Below are positions 50,475 through 58,183 of a stretch of DNA of 64,000 bases, piece after piece. Within the stretch, counting starts at the first letter, position 1; each line of letters opens with the position of its first letter. The stretch covers positions 1 through 64,000 of the forward strand of contig CAZRMM010000006.1 in NCBI GenBank assembly GCA_964601225.1, given 5' to 3'. Made by a program: the position numbers and the translations under genes. Source of the DNA: CAYRGC01 sp964601225 (GTDB taxonomy: Bacteria; Patescibacteriota; Gracilibacteria; Peribacterales; Peribacteraceae). The notes below the pieces were generated by a model that made no database searches, had not been told where the DNA came from, and saw nothing but the letters and a program-made list of their open reading frames with translations.

Positions 50475-50552
50475 GCGCCCGTAGTTCAGCCCGGATAGAA
50501 CGCCAGGTTGCGGACCTGGAAGTCGTAGGTTCAAATCCTGCCGGGCGCACCA
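50475..50552 (+). tRNA. tRNA-Arg, anticodon GCG, CCA encoded
   Basis: A complete cloverleaf is visible. The acceptor stem is GCGCCCG/CGGGCGC. The D-stem is GTTC/GAAC, with GG in its loop. The anticodon stem is CCAGG/CCTGG, with loop TTGCGGA. The T-arm is GTAGG TTCAAAT CCTGC. Discriminator A and encoded CCA follow. The anticodon is GCG, reading CGC and CGU, instead of the usual bacterial ACG (inosine). Confidence 0.95.
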
Positions 50553-50558
50553 TCTTTT

Positions 50559-50635
<77 letters not shown>

Positions 50636-50643
50636 CCGACATC

Positions 50644-50862
50644 TCATTTTTTTGGGGAAAGAATGGAAGTTGCCCGTGATTTTTTGTCGTTCTCCACAAA
50701 GAGGTCCATAGGACCCGTCCGTACGCCGACCGCCCCGAGCAGCGCGTCGCCGATCGGGTTGAGCCGGAGCAGGCACGGGATGCCGGCGGCCTCGAGAGCG
50801 CAGCGGGCGATCTCCGCTTCCGTCTCATTTGGAAAAGAATCCAGAAGAATCCACTGCGACAT
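50644..50862 (-). CDS. DUF2007-type small protein (putative signal-transducing protein)
   Basis: The 72-residue protein reads WILLDSFPNETEAEIARCAL, then EAAGIPCLLRLNP and GPMDLFVENDKKSRATSIL. It fits the DUF2007 ferredoxin-like fold, whose function is unknown. ATG 50862 is chosen because TACAGT ends 6 nt upstream. The stop lies 9 bp beyond the tRNA-Ala gene, so the two are convergent. Confidence 0.78.
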   Translation of the reverse strand: MSQWILLDSFPNETEAEIARCALEAAGIPCLLRLNPIGDALLGAVGVRTGPMDLFVENDKKSRATSILSPKK

Positions 50863-50868
50863 GGAAAA

Positions 50869-50874
50869 ACTGTA
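50869..50874 (-). promoter_or_regulatory. -10 hexamer TACAGT, leaderless start at 50862
   Basis: TACAGT on the minus strand ends 6 nt before the ATG. Confidence 0.55.
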
Positions 50875-50938
50875 TCGCAGTGCGATGAACAACGCGAATA
50901 CGCCATACCCCTTCGTTGCGAGGACCCTATCCGCGCAG

Positions 50939-50944
50939 TACGCT
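50939..50944 (+). promoter_or_regulatory. -10 hexamer TACGCT before ATG 50952
   Basis: TACGCT ends 7 nt before ATG 50952. Confidence 0.45.
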
Positions 50945-50951
50945 GACCGCC

Positions 50952-51668
50952 ATGATGACCCTTCCTCGTACAGTCGCCCTGGGATCCTTCGCCGTGATGC
51001 TCTTCACGGGACTCGGGCTCGCAAGCGTTTCATTCCTCGCGCCAAAACCAACCGAGGTGACGGATAAAACTCTCCCGCCCGCCCCGCCGTTGACGGCACA
51101 AGTCCGAGCGCAGGCACTCGGCATGTACCACGAGGATGCCGAATTGTTCCAACCGCTCACGTTTCAGCCCGGTATCGCACACTACTTCCGCTGTCCTCAG
51201 GGCGGATCGGTATCGAACATCGTCCTTCCGGCCGATTCGGGATATTGGGGATATGTTTTCAGCGGCAGAGAAGCGGTCAATTCGCTGACGGGACGTGAAA
51301 TTTGGGATGGAGAGTGGTTCGCTTCGGATTCGATTAAAAATGCGCAGGACACGTCCGGGTACCGCATGACGGAAGAAATTCCCACCGGACAATGGGTGTA
51401 TCTCATGTCGAACGATCCAGTTCTCGTGAACTGCACCGGCTATCCTCTGGATGAGGACATGCAGGTCAATGTCTTGCGCCGCCCGCCCGCCAATGACCAA
51501 ATACCGCTCTACGTGGACAATGCCCAGTGCACCTCCGGTTTTATGACCTGCGACGGCTCGCATAATTGCGTCTGCGGCGGCGACGAGGAAGCGTGTGCGA
51601 AGGCCAGGAAAAACAGCTATGAAAATTGCTTTTGCATGCAGGGCACATGGACGTGCGCCGTGAATTAG
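50952..51668 (+). CDS. Secreted protein with C-terminal Cys cluster
   Basis: The 238-residue protein has a signal peptide or anchor (MMTLPRTVALGSFAVMLFTG in part). Its soluble body is rich in Trp, Tyr and Gly (GYWGYVFSGREAVNSLTG). A compact C-terminal Cys-rich end follows (CTSGFMTCDGSHNCVCGGDE and CFCMQGTWTC). No family is recognised. The body could be a beta-sandwich; this is inference. ATG 50952 is chosen from its -10 box. Confidence 0.7.
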   Translation: MMTLPRTVALGSFAVMLFTGLGLASVSFLAPKPTEVTDKTLPPAPPLTAQVRAQALGMYHEDAELFQPLTFQPGIAHYFRCPQGGSVSNIVLPADSGYWGYVFSGREAVNSLTGREIWDGEWFASDSIKNAQDTSGYRMTEEIPTGQWVYLMSNDPVLVNCTGYPLDEDMQVNVLRRPPANDQIPLYVDNAQCTSGFMTCDGSHNCVCGGDEEACAKARKNSYENCFCMQGTWTCAVN

Positions 51669-51722
51669 GAGTGAATTCGTTGCCTTCGGAGAGCGACGAA
51701 GGATCCTGAATCAGTCGCCTGC

Positions 51723-51751
51723 TTGCACTCGTCACGATGAGGATCTAGGCT
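51723..51751 (+). promoter_or_regulatory. Promoter TTGCAC / TAGGCT
   Basis: TTGCAC (51723-51728) and TAGGCT (51746-51751) are 17 nt apart. The leader to ATG 51779 is about 20 nt of pyrimidines. Confidence 0.6.
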
Positions 51752-51778
51752 CCGTTCCTTTCCTTTTTCCCTGAAAAA

Positions 51779-52690
51779 ATGCCTGTTGAGACGCCAATAT
51801 CAGCAAATGCGGATCGTGAGGCCCGCGGAGCCGTGGGACTTACGCGGAAAGAGGCGGCGTCCGTCATGGGCTTCAGTGAAGTCATCGTCAGAAAACTTGC
51901 AAAGAGCGGCGTCCTGCCGACTATCGCCGCGGATGACGGCAGGGTCGACGCATTGGCTCTGCGCGAAATGCTTGCTGCCCGCGGAATCACGACGGCCCCG
52001 CTCGATCGCATGATCGCAGAGAAGCGCGGCGAGCCGAAGCCGCCGATACGCCTTCAGCAACTTGACGACGAGCAGCTTCTCACGATGCAAAAAATCGGCG
52101 ATCTCCTCGGTCTATCGCAACGCACAGTACAAAAACGAATCGATTCGGGGAAAATTTCCCGGTGGTATTTTCCGGAATTTCCTGACCGACGCGCGACGCT
52201 TGCGAGCGTCTTGGCTTTTTGCCGCAGTGTCGATTTTCCAACGGAGAACATCGAAGAGCAATTTCCGCAGACGTCCATCGCACTGCTCGGCGATGCATCG
52301 CTTGCGCACGAACTAGACGCGTACCTCCCCCATCAACGCGAAGGGAAACCGACCGTGGAACCGGTGAGCGCGATATCGGACGTACACGAACTCATGAAGA
52401 AGCGTCGTCTCGCAGCAGTGCTCATGAGTCGCGAAGGGCAGCGCGCGATGGGGCAGGATTTGCCAGCCATCACCGACGCACTTGATGCCCCCATGATCGA
52501 TGAAGTTATTCCTCCGTACGTCCTCGTAGGAGACGACGAGTACGACGCGGCGGAATGGGATGGCATCGCTCGGCGAAAGTGTCTTCCCGTGGCGCTCGCC
52601 GTTGATCGGAAGGACCCGGCGAATGCAGCAAGGAAGATCGCGGAGCTCCTCGGATGGGAACTTCCCGGGCACAACGGCTCGCAAGGGTGA
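51779..52690 (+). CDS. DNA-binding protein with two helix-turn-helix motifs
   Basis: The 303-residue protein has two excisionase/MerR-like HTH segments: LTRKEAASVMGFSEVIVRKL (residues 21-40) and MQKIGDLLGLSQRTVQKRID (104-123). The second is followed by a wing-like RWYFPEF region. Residues 160-300 look like a Rossmann-type alpha/beta domain (SIALLGDASLAHELDAYL, RRLAAVLMSREG) that may sense a ligand. Targets are unknown. It is monocistronic, with its own promoter and a convergent downstream gene. Confidence 0.72.
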   Translation: MPVETPISANADREARGAVGLTRKEAASVMGFSEVIVRKLAKSGVLPTIAADDGRVDALALREMLAARGITTAPLDRMIAEKRGEPKPPIRLQQLDDEQLLTMQKIGDLLGLSQRTVQKRIDSGKISRWYFPEFPDRRATLASVLAFCRSVDFPTENIEEQFPQTSIALLGDASLAHELDAYLPHQREGKPTVEPVSAISDVHELMKKRRLAAVLMSREGQRAMGQDLPAITDALDAPMIDEVIPPYVLVGDDEYDAAEWDGIARRKCLPVALAVDRKDPANAARKIAELLGWELPGHNGSQG

Positions 52691-52693
52691 GGC

Positions 52694-52960
52694 TCAGCAA
52701 TTCTTCGCTTTCCTCCATCCCGCATCCCTGGCTTCTTTCTCCGTGCAAAACCATCGCTCGCCCGAAGAGGGATCGATGACGGTAGCCTTGTAGCTCGCAC
52801 AGCCTGGCAGGTGATAAATTCTCTCCTTCTTATTGATATTTCCTTTGATGACGCAAGAAGTAGCCGACGCCTTTGGCGGTGCAGCCTTCTTCGTCGCTGC
52901 CAAGGCGGACCCGGGAGCGCAAACCGCAAGGACAATCGCAAGCGCAAAGAAGTACCGCAT
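52694..52960 (-). CDS. Secreted sunset-domain protein
   Basis: The 88-residue protein has a signal peptide (residues 1-21, ending ALA). An Ala/Lys/Pro linker leads to a C-terminal domain with CVIKGNINKKERIYHLPGC, then GERWFCTEKEARDAGWRKAKNC cut across its core. This is the Cys-containing sunset domain that often sits at the end of extracellular thermonuclease proteins. Here it stands alone. TAGTCT ends 6 nt before ATG 52960. Confidence 0.8.
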   Translation of the reverse strand: MRYFFALAIVLAVCAPGSALAATKKAAPPKASATSCVIKGNINKKERIYHLPGCASYKATVIDPSSGERWFCTEKEARDAGWRKAKNC

Positions 52961-52966
52961 ACGGAT

Positions 52967-52972
52967 AGACTA
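52967..52972 (-). promoter_or_regulatory. -10 hexamer TAGTCT, leaderless start at 52960
   Basis: TAGTCT on the minus strand ends 6 nt before the ATG. Confidence 0.5.
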
Positions 52973-52995
52973 AAAGGAATCCTCTCGATTCGCGC

Positions 52996-53026
52996 TTGCA
53001 TAGAGACCCCGGTGCTGCCGTAGAAT
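52996..53026 (+). promoter_or_regulatory. Promoter TTGCAT / TAGAAT for purE
   Basis: TTGCAT (52996-53001) and TAGAAT (53021-53026) are 19 nt apart. The leader of about 18 nt is pyrimidine-rich. Confidence 0.6.
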
Positions 53027-53050
53027 CACTTCCACTTTCCCCCTGCCCTC

Positions 53051-53503
53051 ATGCACGTCCGTTTCCTCCTCGGATCGAAAGCCGACACCGAATACGCAGA
53101 GAAGATCGCCGGCATGATCAAGGAATACGGCGTGGAGACGCAGATCACCGTGGCTTCGGCGCACAAGGTGCCCGAGAAGGTCGCCGTGATCATCGACGAA
53201 TTGAACGGGCGCACAGACCCCACGCTCGTCATCACCGTCGTCGGCATGAGCAACGGCCTCGGAGGAGTCATGGCCGGCGGTTCCGTGCACCCGGTCCTCA
53301 ACTGCCCGCCGTTCAAGGACTTGAACGATTATCTCGTGAACGTGCACTCCAGCCTGCAGATGCCCTCCGAGGTTCCGGTGATGACCGTCCTCGGACAGAA
53401 GAACGCCGCGCTCGCGGCGCTCCGCATCCTGGCGCTCAGCGACCCGGCCCTAAAGAAGAAACTGCTTGAGCGCATCGCGAAGCTGAAGGCGGAGTATCAG
53501 TAA
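53051..53503 (+). CDS. purE: PurE, class II type (AIR carboxylase-like)
   Basis: The 150-residue protein is PurE. GSKADTEYAEKI is the phosphate-binding N-terminus. SAHK (36-39) and GMSNGLGG (65-72) replace the class I SAHRTP and AGGAAHLPG. PPFKDLNDY and HSSLQMPSEVPVMTVL follow. SAHK with GxSNGLG is the signature of class II enzymes, which carboxylate AIR directly with CO2 and do not need PurK. The assignment to class II is from motifs; biochemistry is inferred. Confidence 0.9.
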   Translation: MHVRFLLGSKADTEYAEKIAGMIKEYGVETQITVASAHKVPEKVAVIIDELNGRTDPTLVITVVGMSNGLGGVMAGGSVHPVLNCPPFKDLNDYLVNVHSSLQMPSEVPVMTVLGQKNAALAALRILALSDPALKKKLLERIAKLKAEYQ

Positions 53504-53515
53504 TGTCGATGGGCG

Positions 53516-53626
53516 GTTATTGGTTACTCGTTATTGGTTATCCGATACGAATCGAGTGACCATTCGTCCTCTGTAGTACCCACCACGAGCACTCCTCGTA
53601 ACCAATAACGGATAACGAGTAACGAG
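53516..53626. repeat. Word-built inverted repeat between purE and the UDG gene
   Basis: GTTATTGGTTAC (53516-53527) is complementary to 53598-53609, and GTTACTCGTTAT (53523-53534) to 53612-53623. The arms consist of GTTAyTs-type words, so several pairing registers are possible. Confidence 0.75.
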
Positions 53627-53632
53627 CTCCCC

Positions 53633-54220
53633 ATGATCACTCTCGACTTCCTCCAACAGCGGCTCCGTGAATGGAAAGGTTGTGAGCTGTACAAGACTGC
53701 GACCCAAGCCGTGCTCGGCGAAGGCAATTCGGAAGCCGAAATCATGTTCATCGGCGAAGCGCCCGGACAACGCGAGGACGAGCAGGGCCGGCCCTTCGTG
53801 GGACCGGCTGGACAGTTCCTGGACGAGCTCCTCGGCACGATCGGCCTCAAGCGGGAAGACGTGTACATCAGCAACGTCGTGAAGTACCGGCCGCCAAACA
53901 ACCGCGACCCCACGCCTGAGGAGAAGGAACAGTGCATGCCGTGGCTCATGCTTGAGATCGCCATCATCAAGCCGACGGTAATCGTTCCTCTCGGGCGCCA
54001 CGCGCTCGGCCACTTCGTCACGACGATCTCGATCACCGATGCGCACGGCAAGCCGATCATGATCCCAGCGAAGTCGAAGAATGGCATCGCCAATGACGTG
54101 ACGGTATTTCCCATCTACCACCCCGCCGCCGCGCTCCACAACGGAGGCCTTCGTCAATCGCTGTACGACGACTTTAAGGCGCTGGGGGAGTTTTTAAAGA
54201 GGAGAAAAGAGAAGACATAG
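53633..54220 (+). CDS. Family 4 uracil-DNA glycosylase lacking two Fe-S cysteines
   Basis: The 195-residue protein matches family 4 UDG, which removes uracil from DNA. GEAPGQREDEQGRPFVGPAG (residues 41-60), NVVKYRPPNNRDPTPEE and the late YHPAA motif are present. The four cluster ligands of the family (C-x2-C...C-x15-C) correspond here to Trp14, Cys17, Tyr85 and Cys101. Two of four are lost at exactly aligned positions. Substrate-contact motifs are intact, so activity without the cluster is plausible. Confidence 0.88.
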   Translation: MITLDFLQQRLREWKGCELYKTATQAVLGEGNSEAEIMFIGEAPGQREDEQGRPFVGPAGQFLDELLGTIGLKREDVYISNVVKYRPPNNRDPTPEEKEQCMPWLMLEIAIIKPTVIVPLGRHALGHFVTTISITDAHGKPIMIPAKSKNGIANDVTVFPIYHPAAALHNGGLRQSLYDDFKALGEFLKRRKEKT

Positions 54221-54313
54221 CGGTTACTCGTTACTGATTATTCGTTACTCGATAGTGATACTAGTAACCAATAACGAATATCCAGTAACTTCTCCGACCC
54301 TCCCTCCATCACA
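54221..54313. repeat. Word-built inverted repeat after the UDG gene
   Basis: GTTACTCGTTACTGATTATTCG and the later GTAACCAATAACGAATATCCAG in part are reverse-complementary, from the same word family as 53516-53626. Confidence 0.6.
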
Positions 54314-54330
54314 TACACTTTCGCTGCTCA

Positions 54331-54693
54331 ATGACCTCGCTCCTCTTCGCCATCACTCTCTCGTCGCTGCTGTCCGTAGCATCATTCCTCGTGGTCATTT
54401 TCCGCGTCAGCCCCATCATTTCGCCCGAGTACGCACTTCCCGCATTTTTCCTGAGCCTCCTCCTTGCCGTGAGTTCGACGGGCACATTGCTGTTGTACTT
54501 CTTTTGGCGCCTGATGCCGGTACACGCGTGGGATCTGGGTCAACTGATCGGCATATCGCTGCGACAAGGAATTTTCTTGGGAATTGCCACCATTATCATG
54601 GTGATATTCCATCTGCTTGGCCTCCTCACCTGGTGGATCGTGCCGATGATCTACGGGGTGTTCGTGCTGGTGGAGCTGGCGCTGAACTCGTGA
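54331..54693 (+). CDS. Small integral membrane protein
   Basis: The 120-residue protein has about four transmembrane helices covering nearly its whole length (MTSLLFAITLSSLLSVASFL start, SLLLAVSSTGTLLLYFFW, FLGIATIIMVIFHLLGLL). No family is recognised. TACACT (54314-54319) lies 11 nt before the ATG. pheS follows after a hairpin. Confidence 0.65.
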   Translation: MTSLLFAITLSSLLSVASFLVVIFRVSPIISPEYALPAFFLSLLLAVSSTGTLLLYFFWRLMPVHAWDLGQLIGISLRQGIFLGIATIIMVIFHLLGLLTWWIVPMIYGVFVLVELALNS

Positions 54694-54694
54694 A

Positions 54695-54758
54695 GATACC
54701 GAGGATACCGACGATGGGCTTCTTCGGGCTCTTTGGAATACTCGGAATCCTCGGTATC
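54695..54758. other. 12-bp inverted repeat overlapping the pheS promoter
   Basis: GATACCGAGGAT (54695-54706) and ATCCTCGGTATC (54747-54758) are perfect complements. The right arm contains the first four bases of the pheS -10 box TATCCT. It may terminate the upstream gene. Confidence 0.6.
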
Positions 54759-54760
54759 CT
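54732..54760 (+). promoter_or_regulatory. pheS promoter TTTGGA / TATCCT, leaderless
   Basis: TTTGGA (54732-54737) and TATCCT (54755-54760) are 17 nt apart. The hexamer ends 6 nt before ATG 54767. Confidence 0.65.
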
Positions 54761-54766
54761 TGTGCC

Positions 54767-55777
54767 ATGACCGACTTCAGCGCTTACGAAGGCAAGATCC
54801 TCGCCGCCAAGACCCCCGCGGAACTCGAGAGCATCGAGCTCGAGATCTTCGGACGAAAACAAGGCGCCCTCACGGCAGCCATGAAGGGCCTCGGCACCCT
54901 CACGCCCGAGGAACGCACGAAACGAGGACAGGAATTGAACCAGATCAAGACGACGCTCGCGACCGCCGTCGAAAGTCGACGCAAGGCGCTCGAACGCGAG
55001 GCCATGGGCTCCCTGGGCGACAACGACCGTCTCGACGTAACACTCGAACTTCCCCGCGACGAGCAGGGCCACCTGCACCCGATCGCCGAATTCATCCGTC
55101 AGGTGGAAGACGTTTTCACGAGGATGGGCTTCGACGTCGTCTCCGGCCCCGAAGCCGAGAGCGAGCGCACCAACTTCGACCTCCTCAATTTCCCGCTCCA
55201 GCACGCCGCCCGCGACGCGCAGGACATCTTCTACCTGGACATGCCGGAAACCGACGGCACGCGCCCGCTGCTCCGCGGACACACGTCCACGGTGCAGGTC
55301 CGCTACATGCAGAGCCACAAGCCGCCCTTCCGCATCATCTGCCCGGGCCGCGTGTATCGGAAGGATGCCGATGCGACGCACTCGCCGATGTTCCACCAGT
55401 TCGAAGGACTCATGATCGGCAAGGACGTGAACCTTGCGAACATGAAGGCCGTAATGATGGAAGCGATCCGCGAGCTCATCGATCCCGATACCGAATTCCG
55501 CTTCCGCACGGGCTTCTTCCCGTTCGTGGAACCGGGCCTCGAGGTGGACGTCCGCTGGCGCGGCGACGAATCGAAGAGTCGCGAGGGCAAGTGGCTCGAG
55601 ATCTGCGGCTGCGGCATGGTGCACCCCAACGTCCTCAAGAACTGCGGCATCGATCCCGAGGAATTCCAGGGCTTCGCCTTCGGTTTCGGCGTCGAACGCA
55701 TGATCATGATCCGCAACCAAATCCCCGACCTCCGCTCGTTCTACGTCGGGGACATGCGGTTCTTGCGACAATTCTAA
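54767..55777 (+). CDS. pheS: Phenylalanyl-tRNA synthetase alpha subunit
   Basis: The 336-residue protein is full-length PheS, the catalytic class II subunit. An N-terminal coiled coil (1-90) leads to HLHPIAEFIRQVEDVFTRMG (start of the core). Motif 2 includes GRVYRKDADATHSPMFHQFE. Motif 3 reads GFAFGFGVERMIMIRNQIPD. pheT does not follow; instead a terminator and a convergent gene do, so the two subunits are unlinked. Confidence 0.96.
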   Translation: MTDFSAYEGKILAAKTPAELESIELEIFGRKQGALTAAMKGLGTLTPEERTKRGQELNQIKTTLATAVESRRKALEREAMGSLGDNDRLDVTLELPRDEQGHLHPIAEFIRQVEDVFTRMGFDVVSGPEAESERTNFDLLNFPLQHAARDAQDIFYLDMPETDGTRPLLRGHTSTVQVRYMQSHKPPFRIICPGRVYRKDADATHSPMFHQFEGLMIGKDVNLANMKAVMMEAIRELIDPDTEFRFRTGFFPFVEPGLEVDVRWRGDESKSREGKWLEICGCGMVHPNVLKNCGIDPEEFQGFAFGFGVERMIMIRNQIPDLRSFYVGDMRFLRQF

Positions 55778-55828
55778 AAAAAGTCGTCCCGAACGTATCG
55801 AAGGATGAACCATTTTTGTATACAAGAA

Positions 55829-55852
55829 AAGACCCGCTCAACAGCGGGTCTT
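55829..55852. terminator. Hairpin terminator between pheS and the convergent gene
   Basis: AAGACCCGCT (55829-55838) and AGCGGGTCTT (55843-55852) form a perfect 10-bp stem with a CAAC loop. The minus strand has TTTTCTT after it, so it terminates the leftward gene and probably pheS. Confidence 0.85.
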
Positions 55853-55867
55853 CATGAGAAAAACGCA

Positions 55868-56221
55868 TTAGCTCAACTGAATAAATCCATCTCCCGTACC
55901 GGGCTTGTAATTTGTCACAAACTTGTTCTTTTTTGCAGGAAGTTCTTTTTGTACGTCGGCACCACCGACCGGATGCATGGAAACATTATCCGACTTCTCT
56001 GCGGGCATTATCAAGCTCCAATCCTTTGGAACATCGGTAGACAGAGGATTTCTCCCGATATTCGGAGCATTGTAAGACACCTGAACCAAGTCCTTCACGC
56101 CGCCTGCAGTGGAGGCAAAATACGCATCGATCGCTGCGTTTCGATTATCGTGAGGAGGCTGAACCCCCGAGGCCCGATCGAGACGGTGATCCGAATGCTC
56201 GGGAAGAGCGTGTGATGCCAT
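55868..56221 (-). CDS. Small uncharacterised protein
   Basis: The 117-residue protein is soluble, His/Asp-rich at the N-terminus (HALPEHSDHRLDR), with NAPNIGRNPLSTDVP and a basic C-terminal third. No family is recognised. A TATAAT lies only 2 nt before ATG 56221, which is too close for that box alone; TACCAA 8 nt upstream is an alternative. The terminator on its 3' side supports it as a real transcript. Confidence 0.55.
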   Translation of the reverse strand: MASHALPEHSDHRLDRASGVQPPHDNRNAAIDAYFASTAGGVKDLVQVSYNAPNIGRNPLSTDVPKDWSLIMPAEKSDNVSMHPVGGADVQKELPAKKNKFVTNYKPGTGDGFIQLS

Positions 56222-56294
56222 AAATTATATTGGTATGAGGAGTAATGATATTATAATATCATATATTCAAATTTTGTCAATATTCAATGACGTA

Positions 56295-56552
56295 CTAGAA
56301 ACCCTCATCTCTCTTGAGTTCTTCCAGGGTTGGACGGACAAAAGGGCCAAGATTCGGCCCCAGTCTCTCCAGAGGCTTCAGAGCCTGAAACAAAAGCCAC
56401 CCCAGATCGATCTGTTCGATAAGACGATCAATATCCTCACGGACCGCAGGTAATGGGATAACAAAACCGGAGACATCGTTCGACGGAACGATACCCTCGG
56501 ACGATAAAAGGGGGGCCGTACTGAATTCCGTCGACGAGGTGAAATTTTTCAT
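56295..56552 (-). CDS. Small hypothetical protein
   Basis: The 85-residue protein reads MKNFTSSTEFSTAPLLSSEG, then a helical segment (EDIDRLIEQIDLGWLLFQAL) and RPTLEELKRDEGF. It looks protein-like with an amphipathic helix. No family is recognised. A competing short frame on the plus strand (56235-56453) cannot be fully excluded. CACTCT lies 7 nt before ATG 56552. Confidence 0.5.
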   Translation of the reverse strand: MKNFTSSTEFSTAPLLSSEGIVPSNDVSGFVIPLPAVREDIDRLIEQIDLGWLLFQALKPLERLGPNLGPFVRPTLEELKRDEGF

Positions 56553-56619
56553 GCGCGGTAGAGTGCATGAAAGAAGTGTCATTGCAAAAGAATTTTCCTC
56601 AAAAATTCATTTTACGGCT

Positions 56620-57261
56620 TCATCGAACCATTTTTCCCCAGTTCTCCGGATCCTTCGCAAACGCCTCCACAAGCTCTGCTTGCTCCTGAGTAATGCGATC
56701 CTGGTTCACCGCGACCCGGAGCAAGGTGCCGATCGTCGTGAGCGGATGGAGCATCACGCCGTGTTCCATGGCGGCTTCGCGCGAGGCGAGAAAATCATAG
56801 GTGAAGATCGAGACGATGTCGCTCACCGTGGCTTGGCCCTCCTCGCGGAGCGCGCTCACGGTAGAGACCGAACTCCCTCCGGTGGACAGGAGATCCTCAA
56901 CGACCACCACGTGCTTGCCGGGCTTCAGATCGCCCTCGATGCGCTTCTTGGCGCCGTGTTCCTTGGCTTTGGCGCGGACGTACACGAAGGGCAGGTTAAG
57001 CTTGTCGGCGACGAGCGCCGCCCATCCGATCGCGGCGGTGGCCGTGCCGGCGACGACGTCGACCGGTACGTGCAGCGACCGCACGCACGACGCGAGGGAC
57101 TGCACCACGAAACTGCGGGCCTCCGGATGACTGTAGATCATGCGGTTGTCGCAGTAGATGGGCGACTTGATACCACTGGTCCAGGTGAAAGGCTGGTCGG
57201 GCGACAGACGCACGGCACCGATCGAAAGGAGGAATTCCGCGATGCGTTCTCCGTGGGGCAT
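56620..57261 (-). CDS. pyrE: Orotate phosphoribosyltransferase
   Basis: The 213-residue protein converts orotate and PRPP to OMP in pyrimidine synthesis. Motifs are TSGIKSPIYCDNR (N-terminal substrate region), AGTATAAIGWAAL, FVYVRAKAKEHGAKKRIEG (flexible catalytic loop) and VVVVEDLLSTGGSS (PRPP motif). carA is in the same window but far away. ATG 57261 is chosen because TATTCT ends 6 nt upstream; a longer frame to 57321 would add a non-conserved hydrophobic stretch. Confidence 0.95.
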   Translation of the reverse strand: MPHGERIAEFLLSIGAVRLSPDQPFTWTSGIKSPIYCDNRMIYSHPEARSFVVQSLASCVRSLHVPVDVVAGTATAAIGWAALVADKLNLPFVYVRAKAKEHGAKKRIEGDLKPGKHVVVVEDLLSTGGSSVSTVSALREEGQATVSDIVSIFTYDFLASREAAMEHGVMLHPLTTIGTLLRVAVNQDRITQEQAELVEAFAKDPENWGKMVR

Positions 57262-57267
57262 GGGACA

Positions 57268-57297
57268 AGAATAGACAGCGAGGAACATCACGATCAA
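57268..57297 (-). promoter_or_regulatory. pyrE promoter TTGATC / TATTCT, leaderless
   Basis: On the minus strand TTGATC and TATTCT (57273-57268) are 18 nt apart, with the hexamer ending 6 nt before the ATG. Confidence 0.65.
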
Positions 57298-57369
57298 GTA
57301 GACTACGGTACCGATACGCATTATTGGTTACTGGTTCCTGGTTATTCGTTATTCGCCATCGCATCAACG

Positions 57370-58056
57370 ATGACTTCCGACCTTCCACCGCAGGCCACCC
57401 TCCACGAAGCGGATCTCCGACGCCTGATGGACGCTTTCCTCGCGGAGAACGCGAAGCTGAACCTTTCGGCGCTCCGCACGCCCGAGACGTGCTGGCACGG
57501 GAACATCCTGGATTCATTGCCCGTACTCGACGTACTCCCGGCGACGGCGATGAAGATCCTCGACGTTGGGACCGGCGGCGGTTTTCCGCTCCTGCCCGTC
57601 GCGGTTTGCAGACCGGAGTGGGTCTGCGTGGGCCTCGATTCCGTGGAGAAGAAGATCAACGCGCTCGACCGCATCGTGCGGACGATTGGGATCGGCAACG
57701 TCGATCTGCTCTGCGGGCGGACCGAGGAACTCGGCAGGAATCCGAAGTACCGCGAGACCTTCGACGCCGTCTTCGCGCGCGCCGTCGCGCCCATCAACGT
57801 ACTCCTCGAATATGTCAGCCCCTTCTGTAAGCCGGGCGGGAAAGTGATCCTGTGGAAGAGCCTACAGGTGGAAGAGGAGCTGAAGGACTCGCTCCTCGCG
57901 CGAGCCGAACTCTCCTGTCATCTCGCCTCGCGCCACGAGTACGCGCTGCCGGGCACGTGGGGGACGCGCCAACTCCTGATTTTCGAGAAAACGTCTCGCC
58001 TGTCGGAGAAATACCCGCGGGGACTCGGGGTGCCGAAGAAGGATCCGCTGCGCTGA
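57370..58056 (+). CDS. rsmG: 16S rRNA (guanine-N7) methyltransferase G
   Basis: The 228-residue protein is RsmG/GidB, which methylates G527 of 16S rRNA. MKILDVGTGGGFPLLPVA is the SAM-binding motif. NLSALRTPETCWHGNILDSL is the typical N-terminal region, and FDAVFARAVAPINVLLEY follows. The C-terminus has about 20 extra residues (EKYPRGLGVPKKDPLR). It is divergent from pyrE across a 108-bp gap holding GGTTAyTsG-type words. Confidence 0.93.
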   Translation: MTSDLPPQATLHEADLRRLMDAFLAENAKLNLSALRTPETCWHGNILDSLPVLDVLPATAMKILDVGTGGGFPLLPVAVCRPEWVCVGLDSVEKKINALDRIVRTIGIGNVDLLCGRTEELGRNPKYRETFDAVFARAVAPINVLLEYVSPFCKPGGKVILWKSLQVEEELKDSLLARAELSCHLASRHEYALPGTWGTRQLLIFEKTSRLSEKYPRGLGVPKKDPLR

Positions 58057-58171
58057 AGGCAGAAAGGCAGCAGGGCAAGAGGGTAGAACGTCTGCGCTCT
58101 TTGCGGATCGGCGACCTGCTGCCCTTCTGCCGTTCTGCCTTGCTGCCCTCGATTCCCGAGGATAAACAAGG

Positions 58172-58177
58172 CACACT
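58172..58177 (+). promoter_or_regulatory. -10 hexamer CACACT, leaderless rlmE
   Basis: CACACT ends 6 nt before GTG 58184. Confidence 0.45.
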
Positions 58178-58183
58178 TTCCCC

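Noticed and set aside
56235..56453. Plus-strand 72-codon frame overlapping the 85-residue gene
   Set aside because: It looks mildly protein-like, but the minus frame has better composition and a possible -10; not resolved with certainty.
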